A stretch of DNA of 64,000 nucleotides from assembly GCF_024757985.1 (NCBI RefSeq), contig NZ_CP103289.1:2232001-2296000 (forward strand), given 5' to 3'. Origin of the DNA: Cellulomonas sp. NS3. GTDB lineage: Bacteria > Actinomycetota > Actinomycetes > Actinomycetales > Cellulomonadaceae. Positions 40,276-49,460 of this stretch are shown here, in pieces. The position numbers and the translations under genes were made by a program. Positions within the stretch are counted from its first letter, which is position 1; every line of letters begins with the position of its first letter. The notes under the pieces were generated by a model, which was given only the letters and a program-made list of their open reading frames with translations, ran no database searches and was not told the origin of the DNA.

Positions 40276-40310
40276 CGCAGGTAACGAGACGCACACCAAG
40301 GAGTGCCGAG

Positions 40311-42590
40311 ATGACCACCACCGCCGTACCAGGACCCTCCACCATCGACGGACCGGAGAACGAGACCGGCCCCTGGCAGGGCTTCGTCACCGGCCCCTGG
40401 ACGGACGGCGTCGACGTCCGCGACTTCATCCAGCGCAACTACACCCCGTACACGGGCGACGCGTCGTTCCTCGCCGGACCGACCGCGCGCACCACCGGGA
40501 TCTGGGCACGCCTGAGCGAGATGTTCCCCGCCGAGCGCGAGCGCGGCGTCCACGACATCGACAACACGACGCCCGGCTCGATCACCTCGCACCCGGCCGG
40601 CTACATCGACCGGGACAACGAGCTCGTCGTCGGCCTGCAGACGGACGCCCCGCTCAAGCGCGCGATGATCCCCAACGGCGGCTGGCGCATGGTCGAGACG
40701 TCGCTGACGACGTACGGCTTCGAGATCCCGCAGGACATCAAGCGGATCTTCACCGAGTACCGCAAGACGCACAACGCCGGCGTCTTCGACGTGTACCCGC
40801 CGAACGTGCGAGCGGCGCGCTCGAGCCACATCATCACGGGCCTGCCCGACGCGTACGGCCGCGGCCGCATCATCGGCGACTACCGCCGCGTCGCGCTGTA
40901 CGGGGTCGACGGCCTCGTCGCCGCGAAGAGGATCGAGCGCCACGAGCTCGACATGGAGCGCTCGTCCGAGGACGTCATCCGCGACCGCGAGGAGAACGCG
41001 GAGCAGATCCGCGCGCTCGAGGAGCTCAAGATCATGGCCGCCTCGTACGGCTACGACATCTCCCGCCCCGCCGCGACCGCCCGCGAGGCCGTGCAGTGGC
41101 TCTACTTCGCCTACCTCGGCGCGGTCAAGGAGCAGAACGGTGCCGCGATGTCGCTGGGCCGCACCTCGACGTTCCTCGACGTGTACCTGCAGCGCGACCT
41201 CGAGGCCGGCCGCCTCACCGAGCCGGAGGCCCAGGAGCTCGTCGACGACCTCGTCATCAAGCTCCGCATCGTGCGGTTCCTGCGCACCCCGGAGTACGAC
41301 GCGCTGTTCTCGGGCGACCCGACGTGGGTCACCGAGTCGATCGGCGGCATCGGCGAGGACGGTCGCCCGCTCGTCACCAAGAACTCGTTCCGGTTCCTCC
41401 AGACGCTCTACAACCTGGGCCCCGCGCCGGAGCCGAACCTCACGGTCCTGTGGAGCAACCGCCTCCCGGCCGGGTTCAAGGCGTTCTGCGCGCAGGTCTC
41501 GATCGACACCTCGGCGATCCAGTACGTGTCCGACGAGCTCATCCGCGGCGCGTGGGGCGACGACGCCGCGATCGCCTGCTGCGTCTCCGCGATGCGGGTC
41601 GGCAAGCAGATGCAGTTCTTCGGCGCCCGGGTGAACCTCGCGAAGTCGCTGCTCTACGCGATCAACGGCGGGCGCGACGAGGTCAGCGGCACGCAGGTCG
41701 CCCCGGTCACCGCGCCGGTCGACGGCGACGTGCTCGACTACGACGACGTCCGGGCGCGCTTCGACGCGCTGCTCGACTGGCTCGCCGAGACCTACGTCGA
41801 CGCGCTCAACTGCGTGCACTACATGCACGACAAGTACGCCTACGAGCGCCTCGAGATGGCCCTGCACGACCGGTCGATCCTGCGGACCATGGCGTGCGGC
41901 ATCGCGGGCCTGTCGGTCGTGGCCGACTCGCTGTCGGCCATCAGGTACGCGACGGTGCGCCCGGTGCGCGACGAGACGGGCCTGGTCGTCGACTACGTCA
42001 CCGAGGGTGACTTCCCGACGTACGGCAACGACGACGACCGTGCCGACGACATCGCGGTCGAGATCGTGCGCGACTTCATGGACAAGATCCGGGCGCAGAA
42101 GACCTACCGGGACTCGCTGCACACGCAGTCGGTCCTGACGATTACGTCGAACGTCGTCTACGGCAAGGCCACCGGCAACACCCCCGACGGCCGCCGCCAG
42201 GGCGAGCCGTTCGCGCCGGGCGCCAACCCGATGAACGGGCGGGACTCGCACGGGATGCTCGCCTCGGCGCTCTCGGTCGCGAAGCTGCCCTACTCCGAGG
42301 CGATGGACGGCATCTCGCTGACCTCGACGGTCGTGCCCTCGGGCCTCGGCCGGACCAAGGACGAGCAGGTCGCGAACCTGGTCGGCCTGCTCGACGGGTA
42401 CACGGTCTCGGCCGGGTTCCACGTCAACATCAACGTCCTCAACCGCGACACGCTCGAGGACGCCATGGAGCACCCGGAGAAGTACCCGCAGCTGACCATC
42501 CGGGTCTCCGGCTACGCCGTCAACTTCGTCCGTCTGACCCGGGAGCAGCAGCTCGACGTGCTCTCGCGGACGTTCCACGGCGGACTCTGA
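40311..42590 (+). CDS. pflB: Formate C-acetyltransferase (pyruvate formate-lyase)
   Basis: Cleaves pyruvate with CoA to acetyl-CoA and formate under anaerobic conditions; a glycyl-radical enzyme. 759 residues, the length of classical PFL. The active-site Cys pair is in IACCVSAMR. The radical glycine is in [17 protein letters not shown], 27 residues from the end, and the conserved C-terminus FHGG is present. ATG with AAGGAG at 8 nt. The activating enzyme follows. Most aerobic actinobacteria lack PFL, so this marks a fermentative or facultative lifestyle. Confidence 0.97.
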   Translation: MTTTAVPGPSTIDGPENETGPWQGFVTGPWTDGVDVRDFIQRNYTPYTGDASFLAGPTARTTGIWARLSEMFPAERERGVHDIDNTTPGSITSHPAGYIDRDNELVVGLQTDAPLKRAMIPNGGWRMVETSLTTYGFEIPQDIKRIFTEYRKTHNAGVFDVYPPNVRAARSSHIITGLPDAYGRGRIIGDYRRVALYGVDGLVAAKRIERHELDMERSSEDVIRDREENAEQIRALEELKIMAASYGYDISRPAATAREAVQWLYFAYLGAVKEQNGAAMSLGRTSTFLDVYLQRDLEAGRLTEPEAQELVDDLVIKLRIVRFLRTPEYDALFSGDPTWVTESIGGIGEDGRPLVTKNSFRFLQTLYNLGPAPEPNLTVLWSNRLPAGFKAFCAQVSIDTSAIQYVSDELIRGAWGDDAAIACCVSAMRVGKQMQFFGARVNLAKSLLYAINGGRDEVSGTQVAPVTAPVDGDVLDYDDVRARFDALLDWLAETYVDALNCVHYMHDKYAYERLEMALHDRSILRTMACGIAGLSVVADSLSAIRYATVRPVRDETGLVVDYVTEGDFPTYGNDDDRADDIAVEIVRDFMDKIRAQKTYRDSLHTQSVLTITSNVVYGKATGNTPDGRRQGEPFAPGANPMNGRDSHGMLASALSVAKLPYSEAMDGISLTSTVVPSGLGRTKDEQVANLVGLLDGYTVSAGFHVNINVLNRDTLEDAMEHPEKYPQLTIRVSGYAVNFVRLTREQQLDVLSRTFHGGL

Positions 42591-42612
42591 CCCCCGCACC
42601 CCCGGGGAACGG

Positions 42613-42645
42613 CCGTGCCGGGTGCCCGCGTGGCACCCGGCACGG
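42613..42645 (+). terminator. Hairpin between pflB and pflA
   Basis: A 14-bp perfect stem (CCGTGCCGGGTGCC and complement) with a 5-nt loop starts 22 nt after the pflB stop. A second hairpin with 8-bp arms, GCACCGCC and GGCGGTGC, and a 3-nt loop is at 42659-42677. Both lie in front of pflA and may lower read-through or protect the pflB mRNA 3' end. Confidence 0.6.
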
Positions 42646-42746
42646 TCCGCCGGGGCGGGCACCGCCACCGGCGGTGCAGCACCACCCGCACCACCGCACC
42701 ACGGCGACGAGCAGCACGATCCCCGCGAGACCGACAGGAGCCGGCG

Positions 42747-43640
42747 ATGAACGCGACAGCCGCACAGCGTGAGGCCGACGAGGTCGGCGCCCCGGTCGTC
42801 GAGCTCGGCGTGCCCCTCGTGGGCGGGTCGAACCACCGGTCGACGGCCGGCACCGCGGGGCTCGACGTCAGCGAGGCCGACCGGGCCGAGCGCTTCGCGC
42901 AGATGCGCGCCGGGGAGCTCGGCTCCCTGCACTCGTGGGAGCTCGTGACGGCCGTCGACGGCCCGGGGACGCGGTTGACCACGTTCCTGTCGGGCTGCCC
43001 GCTGCGGTGCCTCTACTGCCACAACCCCGACACGATGGAGATGCGCCGCGGCGAGCCGATCACCGCGGACGAGCTCCTGGGCCGGATCCGCCGCTACCGC
43101 CCGATCTTCGAGGTCACCGGTGGCGGGCTCACGATCTCCGGCGGCGAGCCGCTCATGCAGCCGGCGTTCGTCGCCCGCGTCCTGCGCGGCGCGAAGGAGC
43201 TCGGCATCCGCACCGCGATCGACACCTCCGGCTACCTCGGGGCGCACTGCACCGACGCGATGCTCGACGACCTCGACCTCGTGCTGCTCGACGTGAAGTC
43301 GGGCGACGAGGAGACGTACCAGCGGGTCACGGGCCGCGAGCTCGCCCCGACGCTCGACTTCGGCCGACGCCTGGCCGCCCGCGGCACCGAGATCTGGGTG
43401 CGCTTCGTGCTCGTCCCGGGCCTGACGGACGACCCGGCGAACGTCGAGAGGGTCGCCGCGTACGTCGCGAGCCTCGCGACCGTCACCCGGGTCGAGGTCC
43501 TGCCCTTCCACCAGATGGGCCGCGACAAGTGGGACGCCCTCGGGATGCGCTACGAGCTCGACGAGACCCCGGCGCCGTCCGCCGAGCTCGTCGCCCGCGT
43601 GCGCGAGCAGTTCCGCGCCCACGGCCTCACGACGTACTGA
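42747..43640 (+). CDS. pflA: Pyruvate formate-lyase activating enzyme
   Basis: Radical-SAM enzyme that installs the glycyl radical in PflB. 297 residues; the N-terminal about 50 residues are an extension compared with the E. coli enzyme. The cluster motif CPLRCLYCHNPDT gives C-x3-C-x2-C, followed by VTGGGLTISGGEPLMQPAFV for SAM binding. The ATG follows AGGAG. It has no obvious own promoter and is reached through the intergenic hairpins from pflB, which predicts less PflA than PflB. Confidence 0.96.
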   Translation: MNATAAQREADEVGAPVVELGVPLVGGSNHRSTAGTAGLDVSEADRAERFAQMRAGELGSLHSWELVTAVDGPGTRLTTFLSGCPLRCLYCHNPDTMEMRRGEPITADELLGRIRRYRPIFEVTGGGLTISGGEPLMQPAFVARVLRGAKELGIRTAIDTSGYLGAHCTDAMLDDLDLVLLDVKSGDEETYQRVTGRELAPTLDFGRRLAARGTEIWVRFVLVPGLTDDPANVERVAAYVASLATVTRVEVLPFHQMGRDKWDALGMRYELDETPAPSAELVARVREQFRAHGLTTY

Positions 43641-43641
43641 C

Positions 43642-43663
43642 CGCCCAGGTCACGTCCTGGGCG
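43642..43663 (+). terminator. Hairpin after pflA
   Basis: CGCCCAGG and CCTGGGCG form an 8-bp stem around a 6-nt loop, directly after the stop. Confidence 0.55.
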
Positions 43664-43748
43664 TGAGCGTCCCGTCGAGGCTGTCCGGGACGTCCGCTGC
43701 GTCGGCAGCCGGGCGCCAGGCCTCGAGCCCCGGACCGGACCGGACCCG

Positions 43749-44264
43749 TCATCCTCGCGGACCCTCCCACGGGTACCCGTGCTCGACGAACGCCCGACGC
43801 ACCGCGTCCCGGTCGCCCTCGACGTCGTCGGCGAACAGCGTGCGCCCGTGCTCGCTCTCGAGCACGAGCTTCGAGCCCCGCCGGTGGACGCCCGCCACCG
43901 TGGCGCGTGCGATGACCCGCTCGACCTGTCCGTGGCGCCGGACCTGCACCTCCTGCGGGTCGACCTCGAGGACGGGCGTGGCCGAGACGACCCACGCCGC
44001 CACGGCGAGGCCGACCGCGAGCCCGATCGCCGGGCGTCCCCACGTCAGCCACGACGCGTCGAACGACGACAGGAGCCGGAGAGGGCCCTCGAAGGGCACC
44101 CACGGCGCGTCCCTCAGCCAGCCGGCGACGGCAGGGAGCAGCGCGCCGAGCCCGAGGCCGCCACCCCCGAGCACCGCGAGCACCCACAGGCCACCTGTGC
44201 GGTCGAAGCCGCCGACGGTCGTCGAGCGGCTGTGCTGCGTCCCGTCGAGAGTCACGTGACTCAC
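43749..44264 (-). CDS. YqeB-like membrane protein
   Basis: 171 residues with two hydrophobic helices (LWVLAVLGGGGLGLGALL and PAIGLAVGLAVAAWVVS), then a small cytoplasmic domain with PQEVQVRRHGQVERVIARA, resembling the YqeB/PH-like proteins of actinobacteria. Function unknown. The start GTG lies within the 14-bp palindrome GAGTCACGTGACTC (44249-44262). Confidence 0.7.
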   Translation of the reverse strand: MSHVTLDGTQHSRSTTVGGFDRTGGLWVLAVLGGGGLGLGALLPAVAGWLRDAPWVPFEGPLRLLSSFDASWLTWGRPAIGLAVGLAVAAWVVSATPVLEVDPQEVQVRRHGQVERVIARATVAGVHRRGSKLVLESEHGRTLFADDVEGDRDAVRRAFVEHGYPWEGPRG

Positions 44265-44354
44265 CGTAGGGAGGGTGACTCGCGCTGTCGTCCGACCTGG
44301 GTCGAGGAACGATGCTCCCCAGGTCGGGCGTCCGTGCGCTCCGGGCCCACGGGC

Positions 44355-44945
44355 TCACGACGTCCCGACCGCCGCGGGGGACCACGCCGGGTCGCGCCCG
44401 GTGAGCGCGAGCGTGCGGTCGAGGACCGAGGCCGACACCGGGACGACCCGCTCGGGGCCGTACACGCCCATCTCACGCCCGGTCCGCGCGCTGTAGGCCA
44501 CCTCGCCGTGCAGGTACGTCAGCACGTCGTCGTCCCAGCCCACCCGGTGACCCGTCGCGCGCGCGAGGTCCCACCCGTGCACGACGAGCTCACCCACGAG
44601 CATCCCGCCCACGACGCGGGCCGGGAGCGCGTAGCCGTCGAGGGCGGTGTCGCCCTCCCACGCGTCCGGGCGGCTCCACGCGTCGACGGCCCGGCGGACG
44701 CGCGCGACGAGCTCGTCCGCCCAGCCGCCCGGCGGCAGGTCGGCGACGGTCTCGGAGGCGGCCGGCGCGGGCGCCTTGCGCCCGGACGCCTCCAGGGCCG
44801 GCGCCCAGAGCAGCAGGTGGTCGACGAGGGCGCGCACGTCCCACGCGCTGCACGGCGTCGGAGCGTCCAGCCGGTCGGCCGGGAGGGTCGGGACGAGCCG
44901 CAGCAGCGGCTCCGCGGCGCGGGGGAGGAGATCGGTGTGCGACAT
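44355..44945 (-). CDS. TIGR03086/maleylpyruvate-isomerase-like DinB protein
   Basis: 196 residues, a four-helix DinB-like fold. The N-terminal TPCSAWDVRALVDHLLLW with the first metal-binding His and the later VGELVVHGWDLARATG with the second His are typical of the family that includes mycothiol-dependent maleylpyruvate isomerase. The exact reaction is unknown; a mycothiol or other thiol transfer is plausible. It is divergent from the AraC-type gene, with 63 nt between starts. Confidence 0.82.
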   Translation of the reverse strand: MSHTDLLPRAAEPLLRLVPTLPADRLDAPTPCSAWDVRALVDHLLLWAPALEASGRKAPAPAASETVADLPPGGWADELVARVRRAVDAWSRPDAWEGDTALDGYALPARVVGGMLVGELVVHGWDLARATGHRVGWDDDVLTYLHGEVAYSARTGREMGVYGPERVVPVSASVLDRTLALTGRDPAWSPAAVGTS

Positions 44946-45008
44946 GTCCCCAGCCCACCAGAGCGGGACCCGTGCCGTCTTGAACGAACGCGACCTACGC
45001 TCGACGCC

Positions 45009-45752
45009 GTGACCAGGGACGCGCGCGAGGTCGGCGGTGCGTGGCGGACTCACCAGCGGCACGAGCTCCCGCCGGTGCCCGCGGACCTCGCGCCGTGGGT
45101 CGAGCGCTTCTGGTCCGTCACCTGGGACTACGCGGAGCCGTACCGCCAGCTCGTCGTCCCGACGCCGAACGTGCACCTGACGTTCCGGGACGGGCGGGCG
45201 ACCGTCACGGGCGTCCCCACGACCCATCAGCACCGGGTCCTCGAGGGGCGGGGCTCGGTGCTCGGCGTGGCGTTCCGGCCCGGCTGGTTCCGGCCGCTGC
45301 TCGGGCGCGCGGTCTCGACCCTCACGGACACCACGGTCGACGCGGCCGACGTCCTGCGGTGCGACGTCCCGGACGTCACGGACCCCGCCGCCCTCGCGGA
45401 GCTCCTCCGCTCGGTCCTCCCGCCCCCGGACCCGCGCTCGGCCCTCGCCGCCGACGCGGTGGCGGCCGTCGCGACCGACCCCGGCCTGGTGACGGTCCGC
45501 GACCTCGCCGCGCACCTGTCGCTGAGCACGCGGCACCTGCAGCGCCTGTTCGCCGAGCACGTCGGTGCCGGCCCCAAATGGGTCATCCGGCTCCATCGGC
45601 TCCGCGAGGTCACCGTGCGTCTCGATGCCGGCGCGGAGGTCCGGTGGGCCGCGCTCGCGGGCGAGCTCGGGTACGCGGACCAGGCGCACCTCACCCGGGA
45701 CTTCCGGGCGATGTTCGGCGAGAGCCCGACGCGGTACGCGCAGCGCTACTGA
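45009..45752 (+). CDS. AraC-family transcriptional regulator
   Basis: 247 residues. The N-terminal sensor half (WVERFWSVTWDYAEPYRQLV, HLTFRDGRATVTGV) resembles the DUF6597 domain. The C-terminal double helix-turn-helix includes VRDLAAHLSLSTRHLQRLF and LAGELGYADQAHLTRDF, ending GESPTRYAQ. GTG start with TACGCT 7 nt upstream (44996-45001). The target is unknown; the divergent TIGR03086 gene is the simplest candidate. Confidence 0.88.
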   Translation: MTRDAREVGGAWRTHQRHELPPVPADLAPWVERFWSVTWDYAEPYRQLVVPTPNVHLTFRDGRATVTGVPTTHQHRVLEGRGSVLGVAFRPGWFRPLLGRAVSTLTDTTVDAADVLRCDVPDVTDPAALAELLRSVLPPPDPRSALAADAVAAVATDPGLVTVRDLAAHLSLSTRHLQRLFAEHVGAGPKWVIRLHRLREVTVRLDAGAEVRWAALAGELGYADQAHLTRDFRAMFGESPTRYAQRY

Positions 45753-45789
45753 GCGGGCCGGGCGACCGGAGAGCCGCTCGCCCGACTCC

Positions 45790-45820
45790 TTGACTTCGAG
45801 TGCGCTCGAACTCCTAGCGT
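45790..45820 (+). promoter_or_regulatory. MerR-type promoter with 19-bp spacer
   Basis: TTGACT (45790-45795) and TAGCGT (45815-45820) are 19 bp apart, the lengthened spacer typical of promoters twisted open by MerR proteins. The spacer contains the inverted repeat TTCGAG-TGCG-CTCGAA. The start codon is 7 nt after the -10, so the merR-type gene is autoregulated and leaderless. Confidence 0.75.
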
Positions 45821-45827
45821 GGCCGTC

Positions 45828-46220
45828 ATGACGAACCGTCACACCATCGGCGAGGTCGCCGAGAAGACCGGGGTCACGACGCACACCCTGCGCTACTACG
45901 AGCGCATCGGCCTGCTCGCACCCGTCGCCCGCTCGGCGGGGGGCAGGCGCGCCTACGACGACGGGGACGTCGGCTGGGTCCAGCTCCTGACCCTGCTGCG
46001 CGCCACCGGCATGGGGATCCGCGACATGCTCGCGTTCGCCGAGCTGACCCGCGCCGGCGAGCACACCATCCCCGACCGCATCGAGGTGCTCCAGCGGCAC
46101 CGCGACGTGCTCGACGCGCTCCTGCGCCGCCACACCGAGCACCTGCAGCTCATCGACAACAAGCTCACCTACTACCGCGGCGTCGTCGACGCCGCTGCCA
46201 CGGAGGACGCACACGCATGA
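45828..46220 (+). CDS. MerR-family regulator
   Basis: 130 residues. A winged helix-turn-helix (TIGEVAEKTGVTTHTLRYYE, then RIGLL) is followed by a helical region ending in a short coiled coil (HTEHLQLIDNKLTYYRGVVD). No Cys-rich metal site is visible, so it is not a classical metal sensor; the subgroup controls aldo/keto reductases and similar detoxification genes. ATG 45828 overlaps no ribosome site. The stop overlaps the aldo/keto reductase start (ATGA). Confidence 0.92.
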   Translation: MTNRHTIGEVAEKTGVTTHTLRYYERIGLLAPVARSAGGRRAYDDGDVGWVQLLTLLRATGMGIRDMLAFAELTRAGEHTIPDRIEVLQRHRDVLDALLRRHTEHLQLIDNKLTYYRGVVDAAATEDAHA

Positions 46221-47227
46221 GAGCCCTGGAGATCGGCCGCACCGGCGAGAAGGTCAGCGAGCTCGCGCTCGGCGCGATGCTGTTCGGCACCACGACCGAC
46301 GAGCCCACCGCGCACCGCATGCTCGACCACTTCCTGGGCGCGGGCGGCACGCACGTCGACACCGCGAACTGCTACTCGTGGTGGAGCGGCCCGCAGTACA
46401 CCGGCGACGAGAGCGAGGAGGTGCTCGGGCGGTGGTTCGCCCGCACGGGACGGCGCGACGACGTCTTCCTCGCGACCAAGGGCAGCGCCCGGATCCGCGA
46501 CCTCGACGGCGTGTGGCGCGACGGGAGCGACGAGCCCGACAGCGCGCTCGCGCAGTCCCGCTACGAGGGTGCCGGCGCGCAGACGCTGCGGGACGCGCTC
46601 GAGGGCAGCCTGCGCCGCCTGCAGACCGACCACGTCGACCTGTACTACGTGCACGTCGACGACCGGTCGACCCCGCTCGAGGAGACGCTCGAGGTCCTGC
46701 ACTCGTTCGTCGTCGAGGGCAAGGTCCGGCACCTCGGCTGGTCCAACGTCCGCGCCTGGCGCCTCGAGCGGGTCCGGGCCACGGCGGCCGCGAACGGCTG
46801 GACGGTCCCGGTCGCGCTCCAGCAGCAGCACACCTACCTGCACCGGACCGCGGGCCTCGACCACGGGTCGATCGTCGACGACGAGCAGCTCGACTACCTG
46901 CGCGCGAACGACGACGTGACGCTGTTCGCGTACACCCCGACGCTGCGCGGCTCGTACGACGACGACGCGAAGTGGGCGACGAACTGGCAGCACCGGTTCT
47001 TCGACGCGCCGGCGAACGAGGCCCGTCGGGCGCTCGTGCACGAGCTCGCCGCGGAGGTCGGCTGCACGCCGAACCAGCTCGTGCTCGCGTGGATCCTCGC
47101 GCAGCGCGCGCCGCGGATGTCGGCGATCACGGGGGTGCGGACCTGGGAGCAGTACGAGCAGAACATCCGCGCCGCCGAGGTCGAGCTCCCGGCCGAGGTG
47201 CTGGCGCGGCTGGACGCCCAGCCCTGA
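46217..47227 (+). CDS. Aldo/keto reductase
   Basis: 336 residues, (beta/alpha)8 NADPH-dependent oxidoreductase. It has the opening MRALEIGRTGEKVSELALG, catalytic Tyr in TANCYSWW, Lys in LATKGS and His in YVHVDD, with the cofactor-binding end VRTWEQYEQNI. Substrate unknown; sugar or reactive aldehyde reduction is usual. Translated from the MerR mRNA by a 4-nt overlap, so induction goes through the MerR promoter. Confidence 0.92.
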   Translation: MRALEIGRTGEKVSELALGAMLFGTTTDEPTAHRMLDHFLGAGGTHVDTANCYSWWSGPQYTGDESEEVLGRWFARTGRRDDVFLATKGSARIRDLDGVWRDGSDEPDSALAQSRYEGAGAQTLRDALEGSLRRLQTDHVDLYYVHVDDRSTPLEETLEVLHSFVVEGKVRHLGWSNVRAWRLERVRATAAANGWTVPVALQQQHTYLHRTAGLDHGSIVDDEQLDYLRANDDVTLFAYTPTLRGSYDDDAKWATNWQHRFFDAPANEARRALVHELAAEVGCTPNQLVLAWILAQRAPRMSAITGVRTWEQYEQNIRAAEVELPAEVLARLDAQP

Positions 47228-47275
47228 CCGCGGGGGCGTCCCGCACGGGACGCCGACCGTCCCCGGGCGAGGGGG

Positions 47276-47312
47276 CGGAGGGTGGGCGGCGAGCGCCGTC
47301 GCCCACCCTCCG
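47276..47312. terminator. Bidirectional hairpin between aldo/keto reductase and fadB-type gene
   Basis: A 13-bp perfect stem, CGGAGGGTGGGCG and complement, ends 7 nt before the stop of the minus-strand gene. Confidence 0.7.
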
Positions 47313-47318
47313 GCCGGC

Positions 47319-49460
47319 TCAGACCGAGGACGCCACCTGCGCCGGCACGTCCGCGCGACCCGGCGGCAGGAACCGGCGGCCCGCCGCACGCTCGGACCAG
47401 CCCGTGCGGTCGAGGTACGGCGTGATCCCGCCGAGGTGGAACGGCCAGCCCGCGCCGAGGACCATGCAGAGGTCGATCTGCTCGGGCGTCGCCACGACGC
47501 CCTCGTCGAGCATGAGCCCGATCTCCTGCGCGAGGCCCGCGAGCACCGCGTCGCGCACGCCCTGCTCGTCGAGCGCACCCTCGGCGCCGACCGCCGGGAA
47601 CGCGTCCTGGATCGCCGGGTCGACCGCGTGCTCGCTGCCCCGGCCGTCGGGCTCGGGCACCACGCGACGCCCCGCCTCGGCGAGCCGCGAGAGCCCGGGG
47701 GACAGCGGGTAGCGGTCGCCGAGGTCGGCGTGCAGGGACTCGAGCACGTGCAGCGCGACCGGCAGCCCGACGAGCTGGATGAGCGCGAACGGCCCCATCG
47801 GCAGCCCGAGCGGGCGCAGGGCGACGTCGGCGACCTGCACCGGCGTCCCGCCCTCGACGGCCCCGGCGACCTCCGCGAGCATCCGCAGCAGGAGCCGGTT
47901 GACCACGAAGCCCGGGCGGTCGGCGACGCCCACCGCGGTCTTGCCGAGGCCCTGGGCCAGCGCGAACGCCGTCGCGACCGGCTGGTCGGTCGAGGCGCCC
48001 GTGCGGACGACCTCGATGAGCGGCATCTGCGCGACGGGGTTGAAGAAGTGGATCCCCACGACCCGCTCGGGGTGGCGCAGGTGCGCCGACATCTCGGTCA
48101 CCGACAGCGCCGAGGTGTTCGTCGCGAGCACCGCGTCGTCGGCGACGATGTCCTCGAGCTCGGCGAACACGCGCTGCTTGAGGCTCATCACCTCGGTCAC
48201 GGCCTCGATCACGAGGTCGGCGCCGGCGAGCGTCGACAGGTCGGTGCTCACCGAGATCGACGCGAGCACCCGGTTGGCCTCGTCGGCCGTGATGCGGCCC
48301 TTGGCGGCCTGACCCTCGACGAGCCGGCGGATCCCCGCGAGCCCGGCCTCGACGCGCTCGTCGGACACCTCCCGCATGACCACGGGGACGCGTAGGCGCC
48401 GGGCGACGAGCACCGCGAGCTGCCCGGCCATGAGCCCGGCGCCGACGATGCCGACCGACCGCACGGGCCGCGCGAGCTCGGGCGCCGGGGCACCCTCGGG
48501 CTTGCGGGCGCGCCGGGTCGTGAGGTCGAACGCGTACAGGCCGGCGCGCAGCTCGTCGGACATGATGAGCTCGGCGAGCGCGTCGTCCTCGGCCGTGAAC
48601 GCCTGGTCCCGGTCCGCGGTGCGGGCCGCCGCCACCAGGTCGAGCGCGCGGTACGGGGACTGCTTCGCGCCGTGCAGACGCGCGTCGAGCTGGGCCCGGG
48701 CACCGGCGACGACCGCGTCCCACTCCTCCTGGCTCTCGATCTCGCGCCGCTCGGGCACGACCCGCCCCGCGAGCACGTCGGCGGTCCACGCGAGCGACTG
48801 CTCGAGGAAGTCGGCAGCCGCGAACAGCGCGTCGGCGACGCCCAGCTCGAGCGCCTCGGCCGCCTTCGTCATGCGGTTGTTCGCGAGCGGGCGCGTGAGG
48901 ATCAGCTCGAGCGCGCGCCGGACCCCGACGAGGTGCGGCAGGTGGTAGCAGCCGCCCCAGCCGGGCACGAGCCCCAGGAAGACCTCGGGCAGCGCGAGCG
49001 CGGTCACGTCGGACGCGACGGTCCGGTAGGCGCACGCGAGCGCGACCTCGAGCCCGCCGCCGAGCGCCGCGCCGTTGACGTAGGCGAACGTCGGGACGCC
49101 CATCTCACCGAGCAGCCGGTACGTCGCGTGGCCGAGCTCGGCGATCATCCGGGCGTCGGCGGGGTCACTCAGGGACGAGACCAGCGTGAGGTCGGCCCCG
49201 GCGGCGAGGTAGTACGGCTTGCCGGTCACGGCCACCGCGACGATCTCGCCCGCCGCGGCCCGCGCCTGCTGCGTGCGCAGCGCGGCCTGGAGCTCGGCCA
49301 GCCCGCCCGGGCCGAGCGTCGTCGGCTTGGTGTGGTCGAAGCCGTTGTCCAGCGTGACGAGCGCGAGCGTGCCGGCGCCGCGGGGGAGCGTCACGTCGCG
49401 CACGAGCGCGTGCGTCACGCGCTCGGGACGGGGGGCGTTCTCGGTCGTGGGGGTGCTCAT
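47319..49460 (-). CDS. fadB: Fatty-acid oxidation multifunctional protein: enoyl-CoA hydratase / 3-hydroxyacyl-CoA dehydrogenase
   Basis: 713 residues. The N-terminal crotonase domain (YYLAAGADL, NGAALGGGLEVALAC, LPEVFLGLVPGWGG) is followed by the dehydrogenase Rossmann domain (VGIVGAGLMAGQ), catalytic His in GIHFFNPV and two C-terminal helical domains. Performs the hydration and oxidation steps of beta-oxidation. The dinucleotide motif ends MAG instead of the usual MG, a small deviation. The ATG overlaps the thiolase stop (ATGA), forming fadAB. Confidence 0.94.
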   Translation of the reverse strand: MSTPTTENAPRPERVTHALVRDVTLPRGAGTLALVTLDNGFDHTKPTTLGPGGLAELQAALRTQQARAAAGEIVAVAVTGKPYYLAAGADLTLVSSLSDPADARMIAELGHATYRLLGEMGVPTFAYVNGAALGGGLEVALACAYRTVASDVTALALPEVFLGLVPGWGGCYHLPHLVGVRRALELILTRPLANNRMTKAAEALELGVADALFAAADFLEQSLAWTADVLAGRVVPERREIESQEEWDAVVAGARAQLDARLHGAKQSPYRALDLVAAARTADRDQAFTAEDDALAELIMSDELRAGLYAFDLTTRRARKPEGAPAPELARPVRSVGIVGAGLMAGQLAVLVARRLRVPVVMREVSDERVEAGLAGIRRLVEGQAAKGRITADEANRVLASISVSTDLSTLAGADLVIEAVTEVMSLKQRVFAELEDIVADDAVLATNTSALSVTEMSAHLRHPERVVGIHFFNPVAQMPLIEVVRTGASTDQPVATAFALAQGLGKTAVGVADRPGFVVNRLLLRMLAEVAGAVEGGTPVQVADVALRPLGLPMGPFALIQLVGLPVALHVLESLHADLGDRYPLSPGLSRLAEAGRRVVPEPDGRGSEHAVDPAIQDAFPAVGAEGALDEQGVRDAVLAGLAQEIGLMLDEGVVATPEQIDLCMVLGAGWPFHLGGITPYLDRTGWSERAAGRRFLPPGRADVPAQVASSV

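Larger units (their letters stand above)
39757..40310. other. 554-nt intergenic region between dxs and pflB
   Basis: Contains no convincing gene. A 70-codon open frame (39833-40045) lacks a ribosome site and a normal composition. The part from 39830 to 40060 holds small hairpins, for example CCCCT-CGTG-AGGGG at 39959-39972 and GCCCCC...GGGGGC near 40008-40027. A strong terminator-like hairpin is at 40109-40149. The last 80 nt carry the pfl control site, promoter and ribosome site. Confidence 0.6.
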
